DNA of 64,000 nucleotides from Owenia fusiformis (lineage: Eukaryota > Annelida > Polychaeta > Sabellida > Oweniidae), in assembly GCA_903813345.2 (NCBI GenBank), contig CAIIXF020000005.1, positions 1,982,001 through 2,046,000 on the forward strand. The letters run 5' to 3'. This document shows, in pieces, positions 1-13,800 of the stretch. The stretch's first letter is position 1. Every line of letters begins with the position of its first letter. A model generated the notes under the pieces. It was not told the DNA's origin and ran no database searches. It saw only the letters and a program-made list of their open reading frames with translations. The translations under genes were made by a program, and so were the position numbers.

Positions 1-195
1 TAAAGCAATATCTCTATCCAACTGCTTTCCTGTTGAAAGAATGGCATCCTCCAGAATTGTATCTAAAGTCTTGAAAACTTTCATTAAAATCCGTTCCTCC
101 CTTCGGTATTTCTGAATTTGACTAGAGCCATCAGCAATTCCTATAAGTCCACACTGGAGCATAAGAGCTAACAAAAAGCATGTACTAAGATGCAT
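1..195 (-). CDS. Secreted protein, N-terminal exon (partial, runs off the window)
   Basis: An open frame starts with ATG at 195-193 and stays open to base 1 (65 codons). The first about 23 residues look like a signal peptide: MHLSTCFLLALMLQCGLIG, then a likely cleavage after the ADG stretch. After that comes a polar, charged helix-prone segment (KYRREERILMKVFKTLDTIL). I do not recognise the family. Secreted lophotrochozoan proteins with a signal peptide, a short helical neck and a C-terminal lectin or C1q domain often begin like this, but the rest lies outside the window. A TATA-like stretch on the minus strand at about 306-315 sits 115 bp upstream of the ATG. It is probably a real first exon; the product is unknown. 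Confidence 0.55.
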   Translation of the reverse strand, partial: MHLSTCFLLALMLQCGLIGIADGSSQIQKYRREERILMKVFKTLDTILEDAILSTGKQLDRDIAL

Positions 196-1102
196 TTTTG
201 ATTTTTGAACTATCTTGTAAAATATATGTTGGGAATTAATGAAAGCTTTGTGTTGTTGTTATGTGTATCGCCAATACACACAAGTAGCTGATTGTTGAGA
301 GAGATCCATATAAACTCCAGAGGTAGCTCTAACTTGATTGGTCTTTCCTGTTGCTGTTCTATGTTTGTATCCTAATTTCCTTCCTCAGATCGTACTCTCA
401 TAAGTAGATGTCTCAGTTATATATCGCCCCAGGTCTGCCTTCTCACGCATCAAAATTAATCAACTTATTCCCCAAGTGAATATCTTAAGAAAGAAGTATC
501 TCTGAATCATCGATTATGACAATATACCATTTATTTTTCAATTAAAAAGGTTTCACTAATGTCGATTTTAGTGAGACAGAAAGTTCGCAAACAAATGAAT
601 CATTACGTCTTGAGAGAGTTGGATTTAATGTTGTATTTACGTAGTACTATCATAAACTGCTCAATGGGGGTTAGTAACGCCCCTAATGATAATCCGATTG
701 AGATATTATGATGGAACTAACTGAATATATAAGAACTATTTTATGCCTTATCTTTTTACATAAGTTACTGATGGAAATTAGCCAAGGAATTCTGGCAACG
801 TTTGCACAGCGTCACTCTTACGTCACTTTGCCATGTTAATTTGCTTAAAGATTGTTGAAATCTTCTAAGAATGTGTTGTTAACACGAGATAATTAGCCCC
901 GGTGTCACTCAAAACCTGCTTAACAAGATCAGATATATTCAGGGTTATCAGAGCAAAATGAACAAATCAGTTGACATCTAGGCTAGAACATATTTAATTT
1001 CCGTTAAGACATTTTGCCTACTTTGAAAAAACAGACACTCTTTTTTTATAGATCACCAAAGGATATGAGACAGGAAAAATTATTAACGAGGGAAAATTTT
1101 TA

Positions 1103-1167
1103 AATTGCAACACCACCAATTTCAAAATTGCAACACCACCAATTTTAAAATGACAACACTATCAATT
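1103..1167. repeat. Short tandem repeat, about 24-bp unit x 3
   Basis: The motif AATTGCAACACCACCAATTT recurs about three times with small changes; the third copy is diverged. Confidence 0.6.
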
Positions 1168-2090
1168 GTACAAATCTCATCAAATATATGTCTCCAAGAT
1201 CTCTCCTTTTATTTGGCTAATCAAATAAAAAAACAATACTCCCACTCTACGTCAACGTCACTCATAGAAATATATAATTATTGATTAACAAGTGTGAGTA
1301 TATCTCAATGTCACGATCATCAGTTATCAGATGTCATAAATGATCATTTTATCTTCTTAAACTCAAGATTTTTCAGTATCCTGGAGAGGTTATTGACAAA
1401 GTGGAAACCTACACAAGTACAGAATCACCGTATCAGGAAATCAAATCATTTATCTTTTTCTGATTACAGTACAATGAAAGCTTTAGTCTGAGCCCATAAG
1501 CCTCGGTAAAACAGGGACTAACGTCATGAAAAATTACGAATACGTACTTCGAATACCATTATATAAGACAATATAAGACATGTAAGAGCACTGTGTTTCA
1601 GGTCTCTTTTAATCAAAAAGTTACATCTCACATGTCCAGCGAATGGTACCTCATCAATTTTACCAATTCTAGAAATCCAATATTCACACAGTGTTGTCAT
1701 TGAAAAATTGAAATGATTACATTGTGATCAGTAGTGTTTGAAGAACCTTCAAGTAAAATAACATAAAGTGACACCTTATAAGAAATTCTTTCTCAATAGT
1801 CTTATACCCAAATGACATAAGGCGATGAAAAGACCAAATCGGATAACTGGTATTTGTATAATTTTTTTTCTTCTGAACAATGGGAGCATATTGAATTCAG
1901 CAGCCATCTTGAATTGTTTTCTTGAGTAGAGTCTTATGACCATGCAGTGTCAGTGAAAAAAAACTGAACCAAGTCTGACAACTGAGTATTTTGAATTGAG
2001 TGGCTTAACATTACTTGTTAAATTCACAATTCATCAGCCTTGTTGGCATGGAGCCAAATCTAACATTTGATATATCACACCACAGATATT

Positions 2091-2676
2091 GGCCAGATCG
2101 TTTTGTAGTAGGATCTCATAAGCTCAAAGAATAATTCATAAGATACGACACTAAATTGGAAAATTTCAAAAAAATATGACCACCTTTCAAAAATGTCCTT
2201 ATATAAAATGGTACCTGCTTCCCCATGACAGATTTTCCACTTATTTTATAGCTGAGATCTTCATCTTTCTATTTCTACTTCTTTGGTTCGAGTAAATAAC
2301 CTATGGATACAGTTATTTGACTTTTAATACGGCGAATATTTTTCAAGAGATCCGGACTCTGGTGTGTCCAAATATCATTGTAATGATGACGTCACATTTC
2401 TGGAACCAAGGGAGCACCATTCAGATTTGGACAGACAAGAGTCCGGCGATAAATTATCACTGTTTTGGCCTCTTATCAACGCAGCATTGCTTGAATAACG
2501 GTCATTGATGATAAAAAAGTTAAAGAATAACAAGATGCTTCGAATGAGGTATGATTTGTCCCATATTTTTCGGAAATGGCTCCATAATCGTCATTTTAAA
2601 ATTTGAAATTTTCTGAGGTGTCTCATCTTGAGGAATACTTATTGAGCTACTGATCCTACTACAAAAGAATCTGGCC
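2091..2676. mobile_element. Foldback (MITE-like) element with a nested inverted repeat
   Basis: The left arm beginning GGCCAGATCGTTTTGTAG at 2091 is matched in reverse complement by the right arm ending CTACAAAAGAATCTGGCC at 2676. Inside, a second inverted pair (CCGGACTCT near 2350 and AGAGTCCGG near 2440) suggests a nested insertion. No transposase is encoded. Ends and target duplication are not clear. Confidence 0.5.
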
Positions 2677-3470
2677 GGGATCTATGTATCACACAGACAG
2701 ACAAATGGACTGACAATTGGATGGCTTCTCTATATCCCTCCGTCCATTCAGAGGGATAATGAATCTTGAGTCTATTGTCTCACATGATTTTATCAGTTTA
2801 CAAATGTTTGCCAAAAGACAAATTGGCTCAAAATTAATTACATTCTAGCACACCTCCAAGCAGTTAGTACTGCCAGTGCCCGTGCATAACAGTAATGACA
2901 GACAATCCTCCCCTTGAGCTTGTCAGTGAGATAAACGAATGCTTCAATCCATATGTCTTTTTATCAAGGCTATAACTCAAATACTGTTTTGGTATAGTTT
3001 TTTTGACACAACTTATCAAATTGTATATTTTAATGCAAGAGATTATAATAACTCATAAATGAAGTTGTAATATTTATATGTTTATATGTTTCAATGCAAA
3101 AAATTATTAATGATAAACCAACATAGCATTAATAATCTATATCATTTAATATAAATATGGCAATTTCATACTTATAAAATTGTAACCATCTCTTGAATTA
3201 ACTTTCAACCCCTCTGTTGTTCATCTCTCCTCTCCCCCTTATGATTTCAAAAATCCTGAATCCTAAAATTAATATCCACCTCAAAAATAAAATAAAATGT
3301 ACTTTACTTATTTTGCACTCCTTTAACAAGAAAATTAATTCCAAGCTTACGCAGATATTGATATGATAGTCTGATCCCTTCCCTAATTACTTTGTTTATG
3401 TCTTACATACTGGACTGGATACCAGACACAAGTCATCACTGTCACATATATTACCCTATATAGAAAACAG

Positions 3471-3711
3471 CATTTGCATTGATTTGGCATTGGCAGAGAT
3501 GAATAGAGTGGTATGGAGATACAATGGTGCATTTGCATTGATTTGGCATTGGCAGAGATGAATAGAGTGGTATGGAGATACAATGGCGCATTTGCATTGA
3601 TTTGGCATTGGCAGAGATGAATAGAGTGGGATGGAGATACAATGGCGCATTTGCATTGATTTGGCACCGGCAGAGATGAATAGAGTGGGATGGAGATACA
3701 ATGGCGCATTT
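3471..3711. repeat. Tandem repeat, 59-bp unit x about 4
   Basis: Copies begin at 3471, 3530, 3589 and 3648, each opening with CATTTGCATTGATTTGGCA. They are nearly identical, so the array is young. Long minus-strand open frames here are products of the repeat and not genes. Confidence 0.85.
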
Positions 3712-3965
3712 AGAGAATGATGTTCAGAATAAAGAGACATCTTTACATAAGGCTTGGAATACATAATAGTAATAATAACAAAACTTTTCAAATCATTTTC
3801 TTTTAAAATATTTTATCTATTGCTCTTATATTTAATTGTGAATAATAATAGGTATCAAGCATTAACTTGAAATAAATATAATCAGAACACTTTGGGTGAA
3901 GAGAATACTATAAAGGCAAAAAAAATCGAATAATTCATATTCAATTGATATACAAAAATATGTAT

Positions 3966-4137
3966 ACAAGGCATTAACATGCATTATGTCACCACCTGCC
4001 ATTTGTCACAGATGCTGAACTATTGAATGGTGAACTCTGAATGCCAACTACTGAACACTGTCCACAAAAAGGTTTGAGACTATAAAAATATGTAACCAGT
4101 TCCAGTGGTGACATAACAGGAAGTGGTGACATAACAA
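3966..4137 (+). mobile_element. Interspersed repeat family 'ATGTCACCACC', near full-length copy
   Basis: The copy starts with ACAAGGCATTAACATGCA, continues through ATGTCACCACCTGCCATTTG and a degenerate 'GCCAAC..GAAC' core, and ends with GTGGTGACATAAC, duplicated here. The subterminal ATGTCACCACC and GGTGGTGACAT motifs are inverted relative to each other. Other copies lie at 4256, 19870, 30891, 43590, 52964 and 56573. It has no coding capacity. Confidence 0.6.
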
Positions 4138-4255
4138 ATAATTCCCATCATTTTACTAGCATACATGTATGTTTGAATACTTATATATAACAGCTTATAT
4201 ATCCATTCATGCTAAATTGACTTATTTAACTATATGTTTTGCTCAAATCATTTCT

Positions 4256-4377
4256 GATGTCACCACCTGCCATTTGTTACAAACACCAACCGCCGAACAC
4301 CAGACATTGAATGATGAACACATTCCATAAAAAGTTAGAGACTATAACAATATGTCACCACATCTGGTGGTGACATA
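4256..4377 (+). mobile_element. Interspersed repeat family 'ATGTCACCACC', second copy
   Basis: It starts at GATGTCACCACCTGCC and ends with a hairpin-like tail, TATGTCACCACATCTGGTGG followed by TGACATAA. It lies 120 bp downstream of the 3966 copy in the same orientation, and lacks the ACAAGGCATTAACATG leader. Confidence 0.6.
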
Positions 4378-4685
4378 AAAATCCTGAAGCTAGTACCTAA
4401 ATCAAGGGAGTATAAAGATTTTACTATCTTTTATGAGCTTTATGTGGTTTAAATGATTTTATAGTTAATATATTTGTTATTTAATATTACTGCATGATAT
4501 TTTCTAAGAGAAGGTCCTTGCTAGAATATATCTTATTTATGTATTAATGTATATAATCAAGCAGTTTCAGGTAAAGCTCAATCAGTCATATATTTCATAA
4601 CATGTTTTTCTTTTCATGGGATTGTTTCTTGCAGAAGAGACAGAAGGAACATTGCAATGATATGGTAAAAGTTCAGAACACTCCA

Positions 4686-4765
4686 GAAATACGTGTATAA
4701 TGGTCCTGAAATATGTGTATAATGGTCCTGAAATACATGTATAATGGTCCTGAAATACATGTATA
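4686..4765. repeat. Tandem repeat, 22-bp unit x about 4
   Basis: The unit GAAATACGTGTATAATGGTC is repeated with single-base changes just downstream of the RAD18 stop codon, possibly within its 3' UTR. Confidence 0.8.
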
Positions 4766-4855
4766 TGTAGCATCCATGTCACATACACATGGAAATCCCC
4801 TTCTGTGGTTCAGTTTATCAAATATTGTTCCTGATTTGTGCTGTGTCTAAGAGGT

Positions 4856-7800
4856 CTATTTTTGGCGTTTCCGTGAGGGCTTGACAACATCAGTTACACT
4901 CCCAGTTGACCCAGGTTGGTTACGCTTTCTCTGGGAACGTCTTGTTTTTACAGGACTGGAAATACAGACATTCATTGACAAGATTTTAGATATTGATAAT
5001 TTTGGTCTAACATTAACACACAAAAGTAGTTTATGCATCTCAGTTTCAGTATAATTCAACACAATGTAAGGCATCCCCAGTCTTTGAACAATGAACTGCT
5101 ATCTATTAAGACTCCATATTATCATAGCTCATGAGTGAGTACTGTATGGTTTTAGTACAGCTCAGTTCAAATATTTGAGTCAATGAGCAGTCAATATATC
5201 ATTAATATAGTAAGTATTAATTTTTCCAGACATTTCACATTTTCTTCTGACAAACAAAAGGGAAATTATATCCAGAAATATCATTCACTATCCTGACATC
5301 TTTACTTCAAAGTTAAAAAGAGAAGTCTAAATCAGATTCTTCATTTTAGTGCAAGTATTCATCCTTAACATTTGAAAAAGTGCCTAATATGCTTACATAC
5401 TAAATGAACTTGCCTACTGGTGTAACTCCCATTGTTAAAAGATATCCTAATGTAACAAAAGTCATTGAAATGTTCAATAAATACATCAGAATTGATAATT
5501 GTCATCTTTAATTACCTTGCAGGAATGAAGCCACTCTCAGCAACTGCATCTCTGATCTCTGTATAACAATTACAACATGTCACCACTTGTGGTAGTGACA
5601 TAATAAATATATCAAATTGCCACCTTACCTTGCAGGAATGAAGCCACTCTCAGCAACTGCATCTCTGATCTCTGTATTACAATTACAACATGTCACCACT
5701 TGTGGTAGTGACATAATAAATATATCAAATTGCCATCTTACCTTGCAGGAATGAAGCCACTTTCAGCAACTGCATCTCTGATCTCTGTATAACAATTACA
5801 ACATGTCACCACTTGTGGTAGTGACATAATAAATATATCAAATTGCCATCTTACCTTGCAGGAATGAAGCCACTCTCAGCAACTGCATCTCTGATCTCTG
5901 TATTACAATTACAACATGTCACCACTTGTGGTAGTGACATAATAAATATATCAAATTGCCATCTTACCTTGCAGGAATGAAGCCACTCTCAGCAACTGCA
6001 TCTCTGATCTCTGTATTACAATTACAACATGTCACCACTTGTGGTAGTGACATAATAAATATATCAAATTGCCACCTTACCTTGCAGGAATGAAGCCACT
6101 CTCAGCAACTGCATCTCTGATCTCTGTATTACAATTACAACATGTCACCACTTGTGGTAGTGACATAATAAATATATCAAATTGCCACCTTACCTTGCAG
6201 GAATGAAGCCACTCTCAGCAACTGCATCTCTGATCTCTGTATAACAATTACAACAGGTCACCACTTGTGGTAGTGACATAATAAATATATCAAATTGCCA
6301 CCTTACCTTGCAGGAATGAAGCCACTCTCAGCAACTGCATCTCTGATCTCTGTATTACAATTACAACATGTCACCACTTGTGGTAGTGACATAATAAATA
6401 TATCAAATTGCCACCTTACCTTGCAGGAATGAAGCCACTCTCAGTAACTGCATCTCTGATCTCTGTATAACAATTACAACATATCACCACTTGTGGTAGT
6501 GACATAATAAATATATCAAATTGCCACCTTACCTTGCAGGAATGAAGCCGCTCTCAGCAACTGCATCTCTGTTCTCTGTATAACAATTACAACTTGTCAC
6601 CACTTGTGGTAGTGACATAATAAATATATCAAATTGCCACCTTACCTTGCAGGAATGAAGCCACTCTCAGCAACTGCATCTCTGATCTCTGTATTACAAT
6701 TACAACAGGTCACCACTTGTGGTAGTGACATAATAAATATATCAAATTGCCACCTTACCTTGCAGGAATGAAGCCACTCTCAGCAACTGCATCTCTGATC
6801 TCTGTATAACAATTACAACATGTCACCACTTGTGGTAGTGACATAATAAATATATCAAATTGCCACCTTACCTTGCAGGAATGAAGCCACTCTCAGCAAC
6901 TGCATCTCTGATCTCTGTATTACAATTAAAACATGTCACCACTTGTGGTAGTGACATAATAAATATATCAAATTGCCATCTTACCTTGCAGGAATGAAGC
7001 CACTCTCAGCAACTGCATCTCTGATCTCTGTATTACAATTACAACATCTCACCACTCGTGGTAGTGACATAATAAATTTATCAAATTGCCATCTTACCTT
7101 GCAGGAATGAAGCCACTCTCAGCAACAGCATCTCTGATCTCTGTATAACAATTACAACTTGTCACCACTTGTGGTAGTGACATAATAAATATATCAAATT
7201 GCCATCTTACCTTGCAGGAATGAAGCCACTCTCAGCAACTGCATCTCTGATCTCTGTATTACAATTACAACATGTCACCACTTGTGGTAGTGACATAATA
7301 AATATATCAAATTGCCATCTTACCTTGCAGGAATGAAGCTGTTCTCAGCAACTGCATTTCTGATCTCTGTATAACAATTACAACTTGTCACCACTTGTGG
7401 TAGTGACATAATAAATATATCAAATTGCTACCTTACCTTGCAGGAATGAAGCCACTCTCAGCAACTGCATCTCTGATCTCTGTATAACAATTACAACATG
7501 TCACCACTTGTGGTAGTGACATAATAAATATATCAAATTGCCACCTTACCAAGAATGAAGCCACTCTCAGCAACTGCATCTCTGATCTCTGTATTACAAT
7601 TACAACATGTCACCACTTGTGTTAGTGACATAATAAATATATCAAATTGCCACCTTACCTTGCAGGAATGAAGCCACTCTCAGTAACTGCATCTCTGATC
7701 TCTGTATAACAATTACAACATGTCACCACTTGTGGTAGTGACATAATAAATATATCAAATTGCCACCTTACCTTGCAGGAATGAAGCCACTCTCAGCAAC

Positions 7801-10800
7801 TGCATCTCTGATCTCTGTATAACAATAACAACATGTCACCACTTGTGGTAGTGACATAATAAATATATCAAATTGCCACCTTACCTTGCAGGAATGAAGC
7901 CACTCTCAGTAACTGCATCTCTGATCTCTGTATAACAATTACAACATGTCACCACTTGTGGTAGTGACATAATAAATATATCAAATTGCCACCTTACCTT
8001 GCAGGAATGAAGCCGCTCTCAGCAACTGCATCTCTGTTCTCTGTATAACAATTACAACTTGTCACCATTTGTGGTAGTGACATAATAAATATATCAAATT
8101 GCCACCTTACCTTGCAGGAATGAAGCCACTCTCAGTAACTGCATCTCTGATCTCTGTATTACAATTACAACATGTCACCACTTGTGGTAGTGACATAATA
8201 AATATATCAAATTGCCACCTTACCTTGCAGGAATGAAGCCACTCTCAGTAACTGCATCTCTGATCTCTGTATAACAATTACAACATGTCACCACTTGTGG
8301 TAGTGACATAATAAATATATCAAATTGCCACCTTACCTTGCAGGAATGAAGCCGCTCTCAGCAACTGCATCTCTGTTCTCTGTATAACAATTACAACTTG
8401 TCACCATTTGTGGTAGTGACATAATAAATATATCAAATTGCCACCTTACCTTGCAGGAATGAAGCCACTCTCAGTAACTGCATCTCTGATCTCTGTATTA
8501 CAATTACAACATGTCACCACTTGTGGTAGTGACATAATAAATATATCAAATTGCCATCTTACCTTGCAGGAATGAAGCAACTCTCAGCAACTGCATCTCT
8601 GATCTCTGTATTACAATTACAACATGTCACCACTTGTGGTAGTGACATAATAAATATATCAAATTGCCACCTTACCTTGCAGGAATGAAGCCACTTTCAA
8701 CAACTGCATCTCTGATCTCTGTATAACAATTACAACTTGTCACCACTTGTGGTAGTGACATAATAAATATATCAAATTGCCACCTTACCTTGCAGGAATG
8801 AAGCCACTCAGTAACAGCATCTCTGATCTCTGTATTACAATTACAACATGTCACCACTTGTGGTAGTGACATAATAAATATATCAAATTGCCACCTTACC
8901 TTGCAGGAATGAAGCCACTTTCAGCAACTGCATCTCTGATCTCTGTATAACAATTACAACTTGTCACCACTTGTGGTAGTGACATAATAAATATATCAAA
9001 TTGCCATCTTACCTTGCAGGAATTAAGCCACTCTCAGCAACTGCATCTCTGATCTCTGTATAACAATTACAACATGTCACCACTTGTGGTAGTGACATAA
9101 TAAATATATCAAATTGCCACCTTACCTTGCAGGAATGAAGCCACTCTCAGCAACTGCATCTCTGATCTCTGTATTACAATTACAACATGTCACCACTTGT
9201 GGTAGTGACATAATAAATATATCAAATTCCCACCTTACCTTGCAGGAATGAAGCCACTCTCAGCAACTGCATCTCTGATCTCTGTATAACAATTACAACA
9301 TGTCACCACTTGTGGTAGTGACATAATAAATATATCAAATTGCCACCTTACCTTGCAGGAATGAAGCCACTCTCAGCAACTGCATCTCTGATCTCTGTAT
9401 AACAATTACAACATGTCACCACCTGTGGTAGTGACATAATAAATATATCAAATTGCCACCTTACCTTGCAGAAATGAAGCCACTCTCAGCAACTGCATCT
9501 CTGATCTCTGTATAACAATTACAACATGTCACCACTTGTGGTAGTGACATAATAAATATATCAAATTGCCACCTTACCTTGCAGGAATGAAGCCACTCTC
9601 AGTAACTGCATCTCTGATCTCTGTATAACAATTACAACATGTCACCACTTGTGGTAGTGACATAATAAATATATCAAATTGCCACCTTACCTTGCAGGAA
9701 TGAAGCCACTCTCAGCAACAGCATCTCTGATCTCTGTATTACAATTACAACATGTCACCACTTGTGGTAGTGACATAATAAATATATCAAATTGCCACCT
9801 TACCTTGCAGGAATGAAGCCACTCTCAGCAACTGCATCTCTGATCTCTGTATTACAATTACAACATGTCACCACTTGTGGTAGTGACATAATAAATATAT
9901 CAATTGCCACCTTACCTTGCAGGAATGAAGCCACTCTCAGCAACTGCATCTCTGATCTCTGTATAACAATTACAACATGTCACCACTTGTGGTAGTGACA
10001 TAATAAATATATCAAATTGCCATCTTACCTTGCAGGAATGAAGCCACTCTCAGCAATTGCATCTCTGATCTCTGTATTACAATTACAACATGTCACCACT
10101 TGTGGTAGTGACATAATAAATATATCAAATTGCCACCTTACCTTGCAGGAATGAAGCCACTCTCAGTAACTGCATCTCTGATCTCTGTATAACAATTACA
10201 ACATGTCACCACTTGTGGTAGTGACATAATAAATATATCAAATTGCCACCTTACCTTGCAGGAATGAAGCCACTCTCAGTAACTGCATCTCTGATCTCTG
10301 TATAACAATTACAACATGTCACCACTTGTGGTAGTGACATAATAAATATATCAAATTGCCATCTTACCTTGCAGGAATGAAGCCACTCTCAGCAACTGCA
10401 TCTCTGTTCTCTGTATAACAATTACAACTTGTCACCATTTGTGGTAGTGACATAATAAATATATCAAATTGCCACCTTACCTTGCAGGAATGAAGCAACT
10501 CTCAGCAACAGCATCTCTGATCTCTGTATAACAATTACAACATGTCACCACTTGTGGTAGTGACATAATAAATATATCAAATTGCCACCTTACCTTGCAG
10601 GAATGAAGCCACTCTCAGCAACTGCATCTCTGATCTCTGTATAACAATTACAACATGTCACCACTTGTGGTAGTGACATAATAAATATATCAAATTGCCA
10701 CCTTACCTTGCAGGAATGAAGCCACTCTCAGCAACTGCATCTCTGATCTCTGTATAACAATTACAACATATCACCACTTGGGGTAGTGACATAATAAATA

Positions 10801-13800
10801 TATCAAATTGCCACCTTACCTTGCAGGAATGAAGCCGCTCTCAGCAACTGCATCTCTGATCTCTGTATAACAATTACAACATGTCACCACTTGTGGTAGT
10901 GACATAATAAATATATCAAATTGCCACCTTACCTTGCAGGAATGAAGCCGCTCTCAGCAACTGCATCTCTGATCTCTGTATAACAATTACAACATGTCAC
11001 CACTTGTGGTAGTGTCATAATAAATATATCAAATTGCCACCTTACCTTGCAGGAATGAAGCCACTCTCAGCAACTGCATCTCTGATCTCTGTATAACAAT
11101 TACAACATGTCACCACTTGTGGTAGTGACATAATAAATATATCAAATTGCCATCTTACCTTGCAGGAATGAAGCCAATCTCAGCAACTGCATCTCTGATC
11201 TCTGTATAACAATTACAACATGTCACCACTTGTGGTAGTGACATAATAAATATATCAAATTGCCACCTTACCTTGCAGGCATGAAGCCACTCTCAGCAAC
11301 TGCATCTCTGATCTCTGTATAACAATTACAACATGTCACTTCTTGTGGTAGTGACATAATAAATATATCAAATTGCCACCTTACCTTGCAGGAATGAAGC
11401 CACTCTCAGCAACTGCATCTCTGATCTCTGTATAACAATTACAACTTGTCACCACTTGTGGTAGTGACATAATAAATATATCAAATTGCCATCTTACCTT
11501 GCAGGAATGAAGCCACTCTCAGCAACTGCATCTCTGATCTCTGTATAACAATTACAACATGTCACCACTTGTGGTAGTGACATAATAAATATATCAAATT
11601 GCCACCTTACCTTGCAGGAATGAAGCCACTCTCAGTAACTGCATCTCTGATCTCTGTATAACAATTACAACATGTCACCACTTGTGGTAGCGACATAATA
11701 AATATATCAAATTGCCACCTTACCTTGCAGGAATGAAGCCACTCTCAGCAACAGCATCTCTGATCTCTGTATAACAATTACAACATGTCACCACTTGTGG
11801 TAGTGACATAATAAATATATCAAATTGCCATCTTACCTTGCAGGAATGAAGCTACTCTCAGCAACTGCATCTCTGATCTCTGTATTACAATTACAACATG
11901 TCACCACTTGTGGTAGTGACATAATAAATATATCAAATTGCCATCTTACCTTGCAGGAATGAAGCCACTCTCAGCAACTGGATCTCTGATCTCTGTATTA
12001 CAATTACAACATGTCACCACTTGTGGTAGTGACATAGTAAATATATCAAATTGCCATCTTACCTTGCAGGAATGAAGCCACTCTCAGCAACTGCATCTCT
12101 GATCTCTGTATAACAATTACAACTTGTCACCACTTGTGGTAGTGACATAATAAATATATCAAATTGCCACCTTACCTTGCAGGAATGAAGCCACTCTCAG
12201 CAACTGCATCTCTGATCTCTGTATTACAATTACAACATGTCACCACTTGTGGTAGTGACATAATAAATATATCAAATTGCCATCTTACCTTGCAGGAATG
12301 AAGCAACTCTCAGCAACTGCATCTCTGATCTCTGTATTACAATTACAACATGTCACCACTTGTGGTAGTGACATAATAAATATATCAAATTGCCACCTTA
12401 CCTTGCAGGAATGAAGCCACTCTCAGCAACTGCATCTCTGATCTCTGTATAACAATTACAACATGTCACCACTTGTGGTAGTGACATAATAAATATATAA
12501 AATTGCCATCTTACCTTGCAGGAATGAAGCCACTCTCAGTAACAGCATCTCTGATCTCTGTATAACAATTACAACATGTCACCACTTGTGGTAGTGACAT
12601 AATAAATATATCAAATTGCCACCTTACCTTGCAGGAATGAAGCCACTCAGTAACAGCATCTCTGATCTCTGTATTACAATTACAACATGTCACCACTTGT
12701 GGTAGTGACATAATAAATATATCAAATTGCCACCTTACCTTGCAGGAATGAAGCCACTCTCAGTAACTGCATCTCTGATCTCTGTATTACAATTACAACA
12801 TGTCACCACTTGTGGTAGTGACATAATAAATATATCAATTGCCACCTTACCTTGCAGGAATGAAGCCACTCTCAGCAACTGCATCTCTGATCTCTGTATA
12901 ACAATTACAACATGTCACCACTTGTGGTAGTGACATAATAAATATATCAAATTGCCACCTTACCTTGCAGGAATGAAGCCACTCTCAGCAACTGCATCTC
13001 TGATCTCTGTATAACAATTACAACATGTCACCACTTGTGGTAGTGACATAATAAATATATCAAATTGCCATCTTACCTTGCAGGAATGAAGCCACTCTCA
13101 GTAACTGCATCTCTGATCTCTGTATAACAATTACAACATGTCACCACTTGTGGTAGTGACATAATAAATATATCAAATTGCCACCTTACCTTGCAGGAAT
13201 GAAGCCACTCTCAGTAACTGCATCTCTGATCTCTGTATAACAATTACAACATGTCACCACTTGTGGTAGTGACATAATAAATATATCAAATTGCCACCTT
13301 ACCTTGCAGGAATGAAGCCACTCTCAGTAACTGCATCTCTGATCTCTGTATAACAATTACAACATGTCACCACTTGTGGTAGTGACATAATAAATATATC
13401 AAATTGCCACCTTACCTTGCAGGAATGAAGCCACTCTCAGTAACTGCATCTCTGATCTCTGTATAACAATTACAACATGTCACCACTTGTGGTAGTGACA
13501 TAATAAATATATCAAATTGCCACCTTACCTTGCAGGAATGAAGCCACTCTCAGCAACTGCATCTCTGATCTCTGTATAACAATTACAACATGTCACCACT
13601 TGTGGTAGTGACATAATAAATATATCAAATTGCCATCTTACCTTGCAGGAATGAAGCCACTCTCAGCAACTGCATCTCTGATCTCTGTATTACAATTATA
13701 ACATGTCACCACTTGTGGTAGTGACATAATAAATATATCAAATTGCCACCTTACCTTGCAGGAATGAAGCCACTCTCAGCAACTGCATCTCTGATCTCTG

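Larger units (their letters stand above)
196..3470. other. Intergenic region, no gene seen
   Basis: Only short, unsupported open frames are present. It holds a small 24-bp tandem repeat near 1103, an imperfect foldback element at 2091-2676, and otherwise AT-rich sequence without recognisable coding or RNA signals. Confidence 0.6.

Noticed and set aside
3383-3791. Overlapping minus-strand frames of 63-111 codons
   Set aside because: They are translations of the 59-bp tandem repeat (repeating HCISIPLYSSLP). No start context or domain.
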